64,000 nucleotides of DNA from Mesorhizobium xinjiangense (GTDB taxonomy: Bacteria > Pseudomonadota > Alphaproteobacteria > Rhizobiales > Rhizobiaceae): NCBI RefSeq assembly GCF_009749525.1, contig NZ_WOAC01000002.1:248001-312000 (forward strand), written 5' to 3'. Shown here piece by piece: positions 10,020 to 19,200 of the stretch. The notes beneath the pieces are model-generated. The model did no database searches, had not been told where the DNA came from, and was given only the letters and a program-made list of their open reading frames with translations. Both the position numbers and the translations under genes were made by a program. Position 1 is the stretch's first letter; each line of letters begins with the position of its first letter.

Positions 10020-11273
10020 CTACGGCCGAACGCCGAGATCGGCCATGGCCGGCCGCTTCGCGCGCGTGCGCAGGAGCAGGAAGACCATGACCGAGACGTT
10101 CATGACGTTCCATGCGATGCCGTTGATGAAGGCGGCGCGATAGGACCCGGTCAGGTCGTAGATCCAGCCCGACAGCCAGCCACCGAAGGCCATGCCGACG
10201 ATCGTTGCCATGATGACGATGCCGATGCGCTGGCCGGCCTCGCGCGGCGGCAGATATTCGCGCACGATCATCGCATAGCTCGGTACGATGCCGCCCTGCG
10301 ACAGGCCGAAGACGAGCGAAACGGCATAAAGCGGCGCCAGGCCGTCGAAGGGTATGTAGAGGAGGAGCGAGATTCCCTGCAGAACGGAGCCGATGAGCAA
10401 TGTCCTTACACCACCTATGCGATCCGCGATGAGGCCCGACACCAAGCGGCTGACAATGCCGCCGGCGAGCATCAGCGACAACATTTCCGCGCCCCTGGCG
10501 ACGCCATAGCCGAGATCGGCGCAATAGGCGACGATGTGCACCTGCGGCATGGACATGGCGACGCAACAGCCCAGGCCGGCCGCGATCAGCAGCATTTGAA
10601 GCATGCGCGGCGATATGCCGGCATCGGCGAGCGACGGTCGCGACCGCGGTGCCGCAACACCGTCCAGTTCAGCGGATTCGACCGGCCGATGGCGCAGGAG
10701 CAGCGTCAGCGGCACCATGGATGCCAGGCAGAACAGACCGATGCCGGCATAGGTGAGCCGCCAGCCGTCGCTTTGCATGAAGAACTGGATGACGAGCGGC
10801 CAGATGGCTCCGGCAATATAATTGCCGGTGGCCGCGCCGGCCACCGCGATGCCCCGGCGCTTCTCGAACCATCGCGAAATATCCGCGATCAGCGGGCCGA
10901 AGGTTGCTGCCGTGCCCAGCCCGATCAGGCATTGGGCGGCCGACATGATCCAGACATTGGGAGCGAGTGAGGCTGCGAGGAATCCGGCGCACGACACGAC
11001 CGCGGCCAGCGCCACCGGCACGGCGATGCCCATGCGGTCGACCATGCGCCCGATCACGACATTGCCGAGCGCGAAGCCGATCATGGTGGCCGTGTAGGGG
11101 ATAGAGGCGTCCGCACGGTCGACGCCGAACTCGGCCTGAGCGGCCGGCAGGATCACGATGATGCCCCACATACCGACGCTGCCGATCGTGCCGAGCAGCA
11201 TGGCAATGGCGAGGCGGAACCAGGCATGCGGTCCGTCGACGGCAAAGGCCGGACGTGGCGCTGTTGCCACCAT
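10020..11273 (-). CDS. MFS transporter
   Basis: Integral membrane protein of 417 residues with about 12 hydrophobic segments. A cytoplasmic-loop motif between TM2 and TM3 reads GRMVDRMG, the classic G-x-x-x-D-R-x-G of MFS carriers, and is partly repeated at GLIADRIGG in the second half. The overall pattern resembles monocarboxylate/oxalate-formate-type porters. The substrate is unknown; an organic or aromatic acid is plausible given the surrounding catabolic genes. A GAGG lies about 10 nt before the ATG. Confidence 0.88.
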   Translation of the reverse strand: MVATAPRPAFAVDGPHAWFRLAIAMLLGTIGSVGMWGIIVILPAAQAEFGVDRADASIPYTATMIGFALGNVVIGRMVDRMGIAVPVALAAVVSCAGFLAASLAPNVWIMSAAQCLIGLGTAATFGPLIADISRWFEKRRGIAVAGAATGNYIAGAIWPLVIQFFMQSDGWRLTYAGIGLFCLASMVPLTLLLRHRPVESAELDGVAAPRSRPSLADAGISPRMLQMLLIAAGLGCCVAMSMPQVHIVAYCADLGYGVARGAEMLSLMLAGGIVSRLVSGLIADRIGGVRTLLIGSVLQGISLLLYIPFDGLAPLYAVSLVFGLSQGGIVPSYAMIVREYLPPREAGQRIGIVIMATIVGMAFGGWLSGWIYDLTGSYRAAFINGIAWNVMNVSVMVFLLLRTRAKRPAMADLGVRP

Positions 11274-11426
11274 GGGACAGTTTCCTCATATGGGTGACCG
11301 GCTCCATATCGTGGCCGGCTGATGCGTTGTCGGCGGGCAGAATGCCGCGATTCATCGGGCATTTCTAACGCCAGCGTCAATGGCGTGCGTGGTCCAATGC
11401 CTCGGGCGGCGGAAAACGATCCGCCG

Positions 11427-12122
11427 TCAGTCGCGCGATCCGATCTTGGTCGATATCGAGCCGAGCCCTTCGACGGTGACCGTGCACACATCGCCTGCGG
11501 TGAGCGCGCCGACGCCCGCCGGCGTGCCCGTATAGATCAGGTCGCCGGAAAAGACGCGCATCGACCGCGAGAGAATCGCGATGATCTCGGGAACCGACCA
11601 GATCATGTCGGCCAGGTCGGCATCCTGGCGCGTCTCGCCATTGACCGTGCTTGAAATCCTGCCGCCGGACAGATGATCCCCCTGCTTGGCGCGATGGATG
11701 GGGCCGCAGACCGCCGAATGGTCGAATCCCTTGGCCCAGTCCCACGGCCGGCCCAGCCTCTTCGCTTCGGCCTGGAGGTCGCGCCGCGTCAGGTCGTTGC
11801 CGATGGCATAGCCGAACACGTGATTGAGGGCTTCGCTCTCGGAAATGTCGGAACCGCCATGTTCGATCGCCACCACGAGTTCGCCCTCATAGTGGAGATC
11901 TTCGGTCAAAGGCGGGTAGGGCACGATCTCTTGATCGCCGACCACGGCGTCTGCGGGCTTGGTGAAGAAGAAGGGCGGCTCGCGGTCGGGATCCTTGCCC
12001 ATCTCCCGGGCATGGGCGGCGTAGTTGCGTCCGACGCAGAAGATGCGGCGGACCGGAAAACGCGCTTCCTCGCCGAATACGGCAAGGCTGGGGATCAGCT
12101 GGGGCGGGAATACATAGGTCAT
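11427..12122 (-). CDS. Fumarylacetoacetate hydrolase family protein
   Basis: 231-residue FAH-fold hydrolase. Conserved features are CVGRNYAAHAREMG near residue 30, the acidic metal-binding segment HYEGELVVAIE, the aspartate in LTRRDLQ, and TGTPAGVG near the C-terminus. Enzymes of this size hydrolyse beta-diketo acids such as fumarylpyruvate or acylpyruvates, at the end of aromatic-ring pathways. A link with the aminobenzoyl-CoA genes is possible but not required. The gene is divergent from cysE and is separated from the MFS gene by about 150 bp in which I see no signal. Confidence 0.88.
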   Translation of the reverse strand: MTYVFPPQLIPSLAVFGEEARFPVRRIFCVGRNYAAHAREMGKDPDREPPFFFTKPADAVVGDQEIVPYPPLTEDLHYEGELVVAIEHGGSDISESEALNHVFGYAIGNDLTRRDLQAEAKRLGRPWDWAKGFDHSAVCGPIHRAKQGDHLSGGRISSTVNGETRQDADLADMIWSVPEIIAILSRSMRVFSGDLIYTGTPAGVGALTAGDVCTVTVEGLGSISTKIGSRD

Positions 12123-12332
12123 TGGAACGTCCCGGTCTTATGCTCGCTCGGCAGGGCAGTGGTCGAAAACAGGAAAACAAGTGGCTCCCGCGAAAACGCC
12201 ATCTGCGTCGGCTTGAAATTCGGCCATTTCAATCCCATTGAACAAGGGTTGAGGAAATCGCGGTTCAATCCGCGGTCGTTCTGACGTATGTTCGGCCACC
12301 TCGCAAGCAGCCTTGGTCAGGGAGCAGAGACG

Positions 12333-13154
12333 ATGAGCACGCGCAGCACCGCAAGGTCGAGCGAAATCCATCCCGTCGATCCGATCTGGGATGCCGTGCG
12401 CGAGGAGGCCCTGGAAGCGGCCGAGCGCGACCCGCTCCTTGCGGCGTTTCTCTATTCATCGGTGCTCAACCACGACACGCTGGAAGGCGCCGTCATCCAC
12501 CGCATCGCCGAGCGCCTCGATCATTCCGACATCAGGGCCAATCTGATCGCCCAGACGTTCCGCGAGATGCAGCGCGCCGATCCGGATTGGGGTGCCGTCG
12601 TGCGCGTCGACATCCAGGCCTATTACGACCGCGACCCCGCCTGCGACCGGTTCATCATGCCGGTGCTCTATTTCAAGGGCTTTCACGCCATCCAGACGCA
12701 CAGGCTCGCCCACTGGCTGTGGCGCGAGGGCCGCAAGGATTTCGCCCTTTATCTGCAAAGCCGCTCCTCGGCCATCTTCCAGACCGACATCAATCCGGCC
12801 GCCAGGATGGGCAAGGGTATCTTCATCGACCATGCCACCGGCCTCGTCGTCGGCGAGACGGCGGCGATCGAGGACAACGTGTCGATCCTGCACGGCGTCA
12901 CCCTCGGTGGCACGGGCAAGGCGGGCGGCGACCGCCATCCCAAGATCCGCCATGGCGTTCTCATCGGCGCCGGCGCCAAGATCCTCGGCAATATCGAGAT
13001 CGGCCATTGCACGAAGGTGGCGGCCGGCTCGGTGGTGCTGGCCTCGGTGCCGGCCAACAAGACGGTCGCGGGCGTGCCGGCACGCATCGTCGGTGAGGCC
13101 GGTTGCCAAGAGCCTTCCCGGCAGATGGACCAGCTTCTTTCCGTGCAGGAGTAG
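12333..13154 (+). CDS. cysE: Serine O-acetyltransferase
   Basis: Makes O-acetylserine from serine and acetyl-CoA, the precursor of cysteine. The 273 residues have the alpha-helical N-terminal SATase domain (about 20-150) followed by a left-handed beta-helix of hexapeptide repeats. This includes HATGLVVGETA, ILHGVTLGGTG and VAAGSVVL. The ATG at 12333 has GGGAG 8 nt upstream; a longer in-frame ATG at 12288 lacks one. A GC-rich palindrome follows the stop. Confidence 0.95.
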   Translation: MSTRSTARSSEIHPVDPIWDAVREEALEAAERDPLLAAFLYSSVLNHDTLEGAVIHRIAERLDHSDIRANLIAQTFREMQRADPDWGAVVRVDIQAYYDRDPACDRFIMPVLYFKGFHAIQTHRLAHWLWREGRKDFALYLQSRSSAIFQTDINPAARMGKGIFIDHATGLVVGETAAIEDNVSILHGVTLGGTGKAGGDRHPKIRHGVLIGAGAKILGNIEIGHCTKVAAGSVVLASVPANKTVAGVPARIVGEAGCQEPSRQMDQLLSVQE

Positions 13155-13157
13155 GAC

Positions 13158-13171
13158 GGCCCGCGCGGGCC
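13158..13171. terminator. GC palindrome just after cysE, possible terminator
   Basis: GGCCCGCGCGGGCC is a perfect 14-base palindrome starting 3 nt after the cysE stop. There is no T-run, so termination efficiency is uncertain. Confidence 0.35.
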
Positions 13172-13287
13172 TCCTGTCCGAAAGCGATTGTAAGGAGACC
13201 GGCGGGGTTTACACTGCGACGGCCCGCATGGCAGAAGCCGGCTCCAACAGCGCGCTGTGCGCCTCGATTGCCCAACGGAGAAGTCGA

Positions 13288-13494
13288 TTGAAACCGGACG
13301 AAATCAGAAAGCTGGATGCTTATTTCAAGCGCACGTTTCAAAACCCCACGCTGGAAGTGAGGGCGCGGCCGCGCAAGGACGATTCGTGCGAGCTCTATCT
13401 GGGCGACGAGTTCCTGGGCATCATCTTCAAGGATGAGGAGGAGGGCGAGCTCTCCTACAATTTCTCGATGGCGATCCTCGACATCGATCTTTGA
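13288..13494 (+). CDS. DUF3126 family small protein
   Basis: A 68-residue acidic/charged protein beginning LKPDEIRKLDAYFKRTF (first residue read as Met) and ending YNFSMAILDIDL. It matches the small, function-unknown DUF3126 family common in Hyphomicrobiales. The start is TTG at 13288, with GGAG 7 nt upstream; no ATG in frame gives a sensible protein. It has no membrane segment. The gene follows cysE by 133 bp. Confidence 0.8.
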   Translation: MKPDEIRKLDAYFKRTFQNPTLEVRARPRKDDSCELYLGDEFLGIIFKDEEEGELSYNFSMAILDIDL

Positions 13495-13513
13495 CGATTG
13501 GCGGCCCTGCCGG

Positions 13514-14242
13514 CTATCGGCCGGCGTCAAGCAGCCGGGCCGCATAGGCGCGCACGGCCGCATCGAGTGCGCGCCAGTCCTTCAACAGGTGCTCGTGAAA
13601 CCGGTAGGCGAGACTGAGCTCGGTTCCGATCAGGATGTCGCGCTCGCAGCCGGCAAGGGATTGGCCGGCAAGCGGACCCGTAAGGCAGCGGGCGACGAAA
13701 CGCCCGCCTTCTTCTTCCGGCCCGATAACGAGCATTTCATTGTCATAGCCTGCCTCCGCCTTCAGGTCATGGAAGGCGAGGCCGGCCGGGCCGGATCTGG
13801 ATCGAGGGTCCATCAGCGCGCGATAGACGGGCGCGAGACGGCCGGACATGTCGCGCGACATCGTTTGCGGCCGAAGGCTCAGGAAGAGAATATCGGTTCG
13901 GTCCGCGGTATGGTTGAAGGCATCGCGCGTATCGGGCCGATAGCCTTCCATGTCGGGCCAATGCACATAGAGATGCACGCTTTGCGCGGCGCCGTTGCGG
14001 CGTTCGCTCGCGAATCGGATCGCATTGGCGGGCACGCTCAGCATGTTGGCGCCGATGATGATGCGCTTGGGTGCGATGTCGCTCGTGTGCCCGCCTTCCG
14101 ACAGCGTCTGGCCGAACCAGTGGCCGGCGGCGCCGACGACAAGCGACAGAACGGCCAGCGCGGCGAATGCGGTGAAAGTCCGTAAGGCAAGCGTGCGGCC
14201 GATGGCGACCGCGAAATCGTCCTGGTCTGCAGCCTGCTGCAA
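13514..14242 (-). CDS. Conserved hypothetical membrane-anchored protein
   Basis: 242 residues with one hydrophobic segment near residues 24-45 (FTAFAALAVLSLVVGAAGHW). A mostly polar region follows that is predicted to lie outside the cytoplasm. I recognise no catalytic motif. The sequence resembles conserved hypothetical proteins of rhizobia, and the even codon use and clear start suggest a real gene. It converges on the DUF3126 gene with a 19 bp gap. Confidence 0.7.
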   Translation of the reverse strand: MQQAADQDDFAVAIGRTLALRTFTAFAALAVLSLVVGAAGHWFGQTLSEGGHTSDIAPKRIIIGANMLSVPANAIRFASERRNGAAQSVHLYVHWPDMEGYRPDTRDAFNHTADRTDILFLSLRPQTMSRDMSGRLAPVYRALMDPRSRSGPAGLAFHDLKAEAGYDNEMLVIGPEEEGGRFVARCLTGPLAGQSLAGCERDILIGTELSLAYRFHEHLLKDWRALDAAVRAYAARLLDAGR

Positions 14243-14391
14243 TTTTACCCCCCAATGCGCCGCGCCGTCATTCGGACAAGCGACGTTCAGCCCTGCCGCG
14301 AGCCTCCACTTTTATGGTAAAGCACCGGTAAATGCGGCGGCTGCAATGTGCGTGGCCCGAAAACACTGAGTGATGAGACGAGGGAGTGCGC

Positions 14392-14919
14392 ATGCCTGTT
14401 TATGCACTGGATGGACACGAGCCGCGGTTCGAGGACCGTTCGACGAACTGGGTTGCGCCCGACGCGTCGCTGATCGGCAAGCTGGCGATCGCACGCAACG
14501 TCAGCATCTGGTTCGGTTGCGTGCTGCGCGGCGACAATGAGGAGATCGCCATCGGCGCCGACACCAATGTGCAGGAGCATACCATCATGCACACCGACAT
14601 GGGTTTCCCGCTCACCATCGGCAAAGGCTGCACCATCGGGCACCGGGCGATGCTTCATGGCTGCACGATCGGCGAAAACAGCCTGATCGGCATGGGCGCC
14701 ATCATCCTCAACGGTGCCTACATCGGCGACAATTGCATTGTCGGCGCCGGTGCGCTCGTCACCGAGGGCAAATCCTTTCCGGACGGATCGCTGATCGTCG
14801 GCAGCCCGGCCAAACCGGTGCGCGAACTCGACGACGAGGCCAAAGCCGGCCTCAAATGGACGGCCGATCATTATGTCGAAAACGGCCGACGCTTCATGAC
14901 GGGATTGGAGCCTCTATAG
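14392..14919 (+). CDS. Gamma-carbonic anhydrase family protein
   Basis: 175-residue trimeric left-handed beta-helix protein. The metal-binding histidines are visible in EHTIMHTD and in GHRAMLHG (H-x4-H), the gamma-CA arrangement. It may hydrate CO2 or bind a small CoA-linked or carboxylated ligand; many family members have no proven activity. The ATG at 14392 has AGGGAG 6 nt upstream. A very strong intrinsic terminator follows at 14956. Confidence 0.9.
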   Translation: MPVYALDGHEPRFEDRSTNWVAPDASLIGKLAIARNVSIWFGCVLRGDNEEIAIGADTNVQEHTIMHTDMGFPLTIGKGCTIGHRAMLHGCTIGENSLIGMGAIILNGAYIGDNCIVGAGALVTEGKSFPDGSLIVGSPAKPVRELDDEAKAGLKWTADHYVENGRRFMTGLEPL

Positions 14920-14955
14920 GCCCATCACGATGGTGGTTCCTGCCGGCCATAAAGC

Positions 14956-14988
14956 GGAGCCGGCCCGGGGAACGGGCCGGCTCCTTTT
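14956..14988 (+). terminator. Rho-independent terminator after the gamma-carbonic anhydrase gene
   Basis: Perfect 12-bp stem GGAGCCGGCCCG / CGGGCCGGCTCC with a GGGAA loop, followed by TTTT. Confidence 0.88.
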
Positions 14989-15044
14989 ACCCGGTCGGTG
15001 GGGACGGGGAGGGTGGGGACTCGACCGGGAACCCTGCGTTCGAT

Positions 15045-15650
15045 TCAGCGAACGCTGCCGACGGCCACGTCGCGGCCGTCCTCGATCGATACCCACGCGC
15101 CGGCGTTGCGCTCCGACTGGCGCTTGAGATAGCGGTACTCGGTATCCGTCCAGGCGAGGACGCGCGACTCGATGTTGTCGAGGATGAAATCGCCGAGATC
15201 CGTGCGGACCGACAGCACCGCATGTCCTTCGTCATTGGGCTGTTTGACCACGGTGATGAGCAGGTTGGCCGCCGGAACGCCGAGCGCGATCAGCCGCCGG
15301 CGCTTCTCCAGCACGAAATCCTCGCAATCGCCGACGCTGTCGGGATAGGACCAGTATTCCTCGATGCCCCAGATCTCGCGGTCGGTCATCGGGGTGACGG
15401 ACCGGTTCACCTCGTCGTTGATCTCGATGATCGCGTCCCACAGCTTGGGCGAAAGCTTGACCGGCGCGACACGGCCGGCGCTGCGGCGGCATTCCGCCGG
15501 ATCGCGCTGGCACAGCTCGAAATGACCGATCGGCTGCGAGGTCCTGCTGCCGGTGGGCATAAACGCGCCGGCAGGCGTTGCGCCGGCACCATGTGCCATG
15601 AAGGGTGCGAGAAGCAATGCGCCAAGCAATATACCGACGATTTTACGCAT
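15045..15650 (-). CDS. Transglutaminase-like cysteine proteinase (BTLCP, Peptidase C93/LapG-like)
   Basis: 201-residue exported cysteine proteinase of the DUF920/Peptidase_C93 family. A signal peptide (about 1-25, MRKIVGILLGALLLAPFM) precedes a domain with the catalytic triad C109 (GDCEDFV), H143 (EGHAVL) and D158 (ILDNI). LapG in this family cleaves surface adhesins under c-di-GMP control, but short rhizobial members are mostly uncharacterised. The ATG at 15650 has GAGGAG 8 nt upstream; an ATG at 15656 is only 2 nt from that site. The next gene upstream on the same strand encodes a PilZ protein. Confidence 0.85.
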   Translation of the reverse strand: MRKIVGILLGALLLAPFMAHGAGATPAGAFMPTGSRTSQPIGHFELCQRDPAECRRSAGRVAPVKLSPKLWDAIIEINDEVNRSVTPMTDREIWGIEEYWSYPDSVGDCEDFVLEKRRRLIALGVPAANLLITVVKQPNDEGHAVLSVRTDLGDFILDNIESRVLAWTDTEYRYLKRQSERNAGAWVSIEDGRDVAVGSVR

Positions 15651-15830
15651 GAACATGTCTCCTCAGTTGAGGGAGACAATGGCATCGCCGGATTTATTTC
15701 ACGCAAAGCGCCGTGCGCGGATTTGACTAAAGAAATAAAGGATTTGGACAGAAATCCGTTAGGTTTTGGTAAGATATCGGAACGTCCGGGGAACGCGCCA
15801 TGCGAACGGCAAGCGCTCTCAAACGACGGT

Positions 15831-16451
15831 TCAGCGCTGGTTGACCGTGCTGAATTGCGCTTCGAGCATTTCGGGCCGCTGGATCATGGCGAACTCGATG
15901 GCCACGCCTTCCTCGAAATGCCGCACGACGCGCCCGCGCATCGTGCCGAGCGTCACCGGTGTGCCGACGCCGGGGCGCGTCTCGACCTCGATGGCCGCAC
16001 CTGACATCGATAGGTCGACGATGCGGCAGCGAAATTCGCGTCCGTCCTCCAGCCTGATCGCGCTGATCGGGTTGCGCGGCGTGACGCGTTCGTGGCGGCG
16101 GTCTTCGGGCAGATCCAGCTCGTGCTTGTTGGCGAGCCAGGTGAGCTGTGCCGCGAGACGGTCGCGCTTGCGCTCGGAGGCGATGATGCGGGCGGCGAAC
16201 CCGTCGTCCTGCTTGCGCGTGATCACGCCTTCCACCCGACCGATATGGTCGAGATAGGCGATCACCTTCTCGCCGAGATGCCCAACCCTTTGCGAACGAA
16301 ACAGCACATCGCCCGGTGACATGTCGATCACCTGGCAATCGTGCTCGCTTCTGTCCTCGAGCATGAAACGACCGTAGATCGTGACACTCACCCGTTGGAA
16401 ATAGCGCCGCTCCGGACGCGACGGCACGGATTCGATCGCCGCTGACATCAT
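15831..16451 (-). CDS. Tandem PilZ-domain protein (c-di-GMP effector candidate)
   Basis: 206-residue cytoplasmic protein with two PilZ-like halves. The first has RxxxR at 16-20 but DMSPGD at 43-48, which departs from the D/N-x-S-x-x-G consensus. The second keeps both signatures: R118-R122 (RRHER) and DLSMSG at 146-151. So one competent c-di-GMP site is expected, in the C-terminal half. The neighbour downstream on the same strand is a LapG-like proteinase, which hints at cell-surface control. About 180 bp separate them, so co-transcription is uncertain. Confidence 0.85.
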   Translation of the reverse strand: MMSAAIESVPSRPERRYFQRVSVTIYGRFMLEDRSEHDCQVIDMSPGDVLFRSQRVGHLGEKVIAYLDHIGRVEGVITRKQDDGFAARIIASERKRDRLAAQLTWLANKHELDLPEDRRHERVTPRNPISAIRLEDGREFRCRIVDLSMSGAAIEVETRPGVGTPVTLGTMRGRVVRHFEEGVAIEFAMIQRPEMLEAQFSTVNQR

Positions 16452-16585
16452 CTTGTTCCGCCCACCTCTTTGCCCCTGCGCAGCGCAGCGCGCTTCGCTT
16501 TGGTCAAAATACTGGTGTGTCGGTTAACAAGCGGTAAGTCCGCGGCACGACAGGGCCGCCTGCGTTCACCATGTATGGCGGCAGA

Positions 16586-17221
16586 TCACTCCGGCTCGCG
16601 TCCGCCCTCCAGCACGACGAGGTGCCGGATACGCCGGGTGCCGTCGGTTGCGGCCGCTCCGAGACTGGAGTCGCTCGGGACAAGAGGCGGCACGGCAAGC
16701 GCGGGGCGGCTGCCCAGAAAGTGGCGTTCACGCTCCGGATCGATGAAGCGCATGGCGTTGATCCGGTTTTCCACGATCGGCTCGGCGCCCAGCCAGACCG
16801 TCTTTTCGGCCGGCGTTGCCACGCCGAGGATCCGTCCGTCCTGCCCCTTGCCGTCGAGGGGGAGAAGGATCAGTTCGAACCCAAGCTTGCGACCATGACG
16901 TGTGAGGCCGTCATAGGTCAGCACGGAGACGCTATTCGACGTCAGGGCGGCGTCGGTAAGGCTGGTTATCATTCCCTGGTCGGGCGCGGCCCAAAGCGAA
17001 GCGAAGGAGAAGCCCTTGAGCTCACGACCGAGCGTGGCGCAAAGCCGCGTCCCGGCGAGCCGGAACACCGCCTCGCCGCGCAGATCCTGCTCGAGGATGA
17101 ACGTGTCGGCCAACTGCGCCTTGATCGCCGCCGGCTCGATCTGCGTGCGCTGCGGCGCCGGCCGTCCTTGACGCAATCTGTCCCAATACTGGAAAAGTGC
17201 GACTGTTCCTTGGTGTTTCAT
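16586..17221 (-). CDS. PAS_5 domain protein
   Basis: 211-residue cytoplasmic protein of the alphaproteobacterial PAS_5 family (PF07310 type). It opens LFQYWDRLRQGRPAPQRTQI and contains LRGEAVFRLAGTRLCATLGREL and GFELILLPL, typical of this single-domain family. The terminal segment is basic and has no output domain, so it is likely a sensory or adaptor protein of unknown ligand. A GCGGGAA lies shortly before the ATG. Confidence 0.82.
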   Translation of the reverse strand: MKHQGTVALFQYWDRLRQGRPAPQRTQIEPAAIKAQLADTFILEQDLRGEAVFRLAGTRLCATLGRELKGFSFASLWAAPDQGMITSLTDAALTSNSVSVLTYDGLTRHGRKLGFELILLPLDGKGQDGRILGVATPAEKTVWLGAEPIVENRINAMRFIDPERERHFLGSRPALAVPPLVPSDSSLGAAATDGTRRIRHLVVLEGGREPE

Positions 17222-17575
17222 CTGTTCCCGCCCTTCAAATTCGTCCTGGGTGTCTCACCAGTGCACAGGGGGTGCTTGCCTGCGTGATACATGACGGACT
17301 GAGCAGGAAGCGTGCCAGTCGAATTAACGAATTGTTCACGGAGCGCTTCAATCGTGGTTAACAAATGGTTGATATTGCGCAGGCCGCGCGCGGCGTGCTC
17401 TACGCCATGAACAGCCGGTTCGCCGGCATTTCTTCAGGTCTGCCAGAGAAATGCCATTTATGGTGACGGTAAAGCGGCGTTTGCGGGGCTGCTTGCTGCG
17501 ATCTCCAAACGGCCATTTTTTAACGGTTGTTACCGCAAGCCACATCAACGACGACTAGGCCGAGAGAGACCATCC
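17222..17575. other. 354 bp without a supported gene
   Basis: Divergent upstream region between the PAS_5 and rhomboid genes. It is less G+C-rich than the coding DNA and contains the element GGTTAACAAATGG near 17356. I see no RNA gene or strong hairpin. The only open frame (17348-17548, minus) lacks family resemblance and a ribosome site. Confidence 0.6.
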
Positions 17576-18301
17576 ATGCCGAACAGTCCACAGCCCATGC
17601 AGAACAGGCACGATGGCGGCAGGCGGGGCGGTCGTGAGCCGGCATTCAACATTCCCGGCGTCGTCCTCGTCTTCGCGGCCCTGTGTGTCGGCATCTTCCT
17701 GCTGCAGGCCTATGTTCTGACGCCGCGGCAGAATTTCGAACTGCTGATCGCCGGCGCCTTCATCCCGCTGCGCTATTCGGGCGATTACGGCTATGACCTT
17801 TACGCCTTCACCAGCCCGTTTACCTATTCGCTGATGCATGGCGGCGTGGCGCATCTCGTCGTCAACATGATCTGGCTTGCCGCATTCGGCTCGCCGCTGG
17901 CAAACCGGCAGGGCAATCTGCGCTTCGTTGCCTTCTGGGCCGTCACGGCGCTTGCCGCGGCTTTGTTGCACTATGTTCTCCACCCACTCAGCGATGCGCC
18001 GCTGGTCGGCGCATCGGGTGCGATCTCGGGCATGATGGGGGCGGCGGCGCGCTATGGCTTCTGGATCGACCGCACGGATGGGCGCTCGATATTTGCGGGG
18101 CCGATCCTGGGATTGCCGGACATCCTGCGCTCGCGCACCGTCGCCACCTTTCTCGGCGTGTGGATGGTCATCAATATCGTGACCGGGCTGGCCGGCGCGG
18201 CGCCCGGCGGCGTGGCGACGATTGCCTGGGAAGCCCATATCGGCGGATTCCTGGCCGGCTTTCTCGGCGTGCGCCTGTTCGACCGGAAGCTGCCGGCATG
18301 A
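17576..18301 (+). CDS. Rhomboid-family intramembrane serine protease
   Basis: 241 residues with about six membrane segments. The catalytic serine is S147 in GASGAISG and the catalytic histidine is H221 in HIGGFLAG; the first-helix HxxxN motif is at H93-N97 (HLVVN). These are the full active-site features of a bacterial GlpG-like rhomboid that cuts membrane proteins within or near their helices. The N-terminal 20 residues are basic and glycine-rich and cytoplasmic. The target is unknown. Confidence 0.93.
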   Translation: MPNSPQPMQNRHDGGRRGGREPAFNIPGVVLVFAALCVGIFLLQAYVLTPRQNFELLIAGAFIPLRYSGDYGYDLYAFTSPFTYSLMHGGVAHLVVNMIWLAAFGSPLANRQGNLRFVAFWAVTALAAALLHYVLHPLSDAPLVGASGAISGMMGAAARYGFWIDRTDGRSIFAGPILGLPDILRSRTVATFLGVWMVINIVTGLAGAAPGGVATIAWEAHIGGFLAGFLGVRLFDRKLPA

Positions 18302-18409
18302 ATTGTCGGCATCGGCGCCATGGACTTGCAAAGGCTTGAAACCCGGCGCACCATGCCATGCCGGAGATGTGGAAGGGGGCAGACTTGGCATCATGCCCAG
18401 GAGGACGCC

Positions 18410-18841
18410 ATGACCGTCAAATCCATCCTAGCCGAGAAAGGCACAGATGTTTTTACGATCGCACCCAATCGCCCCTTGTCGGAGGCGGTGCACACACTCG
18501 CCGTGCACAAGATTGGCGCCATCGTCGTGACCAGGGGCGAGGCCAAGATCGCCGGCATCATCTCCGAACGCGATATCGTGCGCGCGCTGGCTGCCGGCGG
18601 CCCCGACCTTTTATCGAAACCGGTCTCCTTCGCCATGACGTCCAAGGTGAAGGTCTGTCATGAAGGCAACACTGTCCACGACGTCATGGAGATCATGACC
18701 GAGGGTCGGTTCCGTCACCTGCCGGTGGAACGCGACGGCAGGCTGGTGGGCCTCATCTCGATTGGCGACGTCGTCAAGCGGCGCATTCAGGAAGTCGAGA
18801 AGGAAGCGGAAGAGATCCGTACCTATATCGCGACCGCGTAG
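18410..18841 (+). CDS. CBS-domain-pair protein
   Basis: 143-residue protein made of two CBS motifs. The first spans about 10-65 and ends IAGIISERDIVRAL. The second spans about 75-130 and ends LVGLISIGDVVKRR. A short charged helix follows. Such proteins bind adenosine nucleotides and act as energy or redox sensors. AGGAGG lies 5 nt before the ATG at 18410. An end fragment of a dispersed repeat lies a few bases after the stop. Confidence 0.92.
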   Translation: MTVKSILAEKGTDVFTIAPNRPLSEAVHTLAVHKIGAIVVTRGEAKIAGIISERDIVRALAAGGPDLLSKPVSFAMTSKVKVCHEGNTVHDVMEIMTEGRFRHLPVERDGRLVGLISIGDVVKRRIQEVEKEAEEIRTYIATA

Positions 18842-19200
18842 CACCTTGAAGCGAATGCGCGCTAGGAGTAGCCCGCCTTTCTGATCGCCCGAGGATCCGG
18901 TGTTCATGATGCCGAATCCGTATCTCGTTGCGGACAATTGATCTCATGACCGCAGTTGCGGTTCGGCGCCGCGGCAGTGCCGACCGCGTCGTCTTGCCTT
19001 TCATCGCATGCTCTTGAGCAAATCGTAGACAATCTGTTCGACGCCCGCTACTATAGAGGGCAAAGTAGCAATCAACAACCTAAGGTATGTGTATCAGACA
19101 GGGCCGCGATTGCAGTGACCTGGCTGCTCGGAACGGCCCGATTGCGATGACGGCGCCAAGACCTCGATGCGAAGCGCCGCAAGTCAGAAGGCGTGACACC
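18842..19200. other. 359 bp intergenic stretch with a repeat remnant
   Basis: Bases 18846-18864 (TTGAAGCGAATGCGCGCTA) match the right end of the nested-palindrome repeat found complete at 40706-40820. The rest is AT-richer and presumably holds the promoter of the dehydrogenase gene. I see no gene in it. Confidence 0.6.

Noticed and set aside
17348-17548. Small minus-strand open frame before the rhomboid gene
   Set aside because: No ribosome site, no domain and a composition unlike the neighbours.
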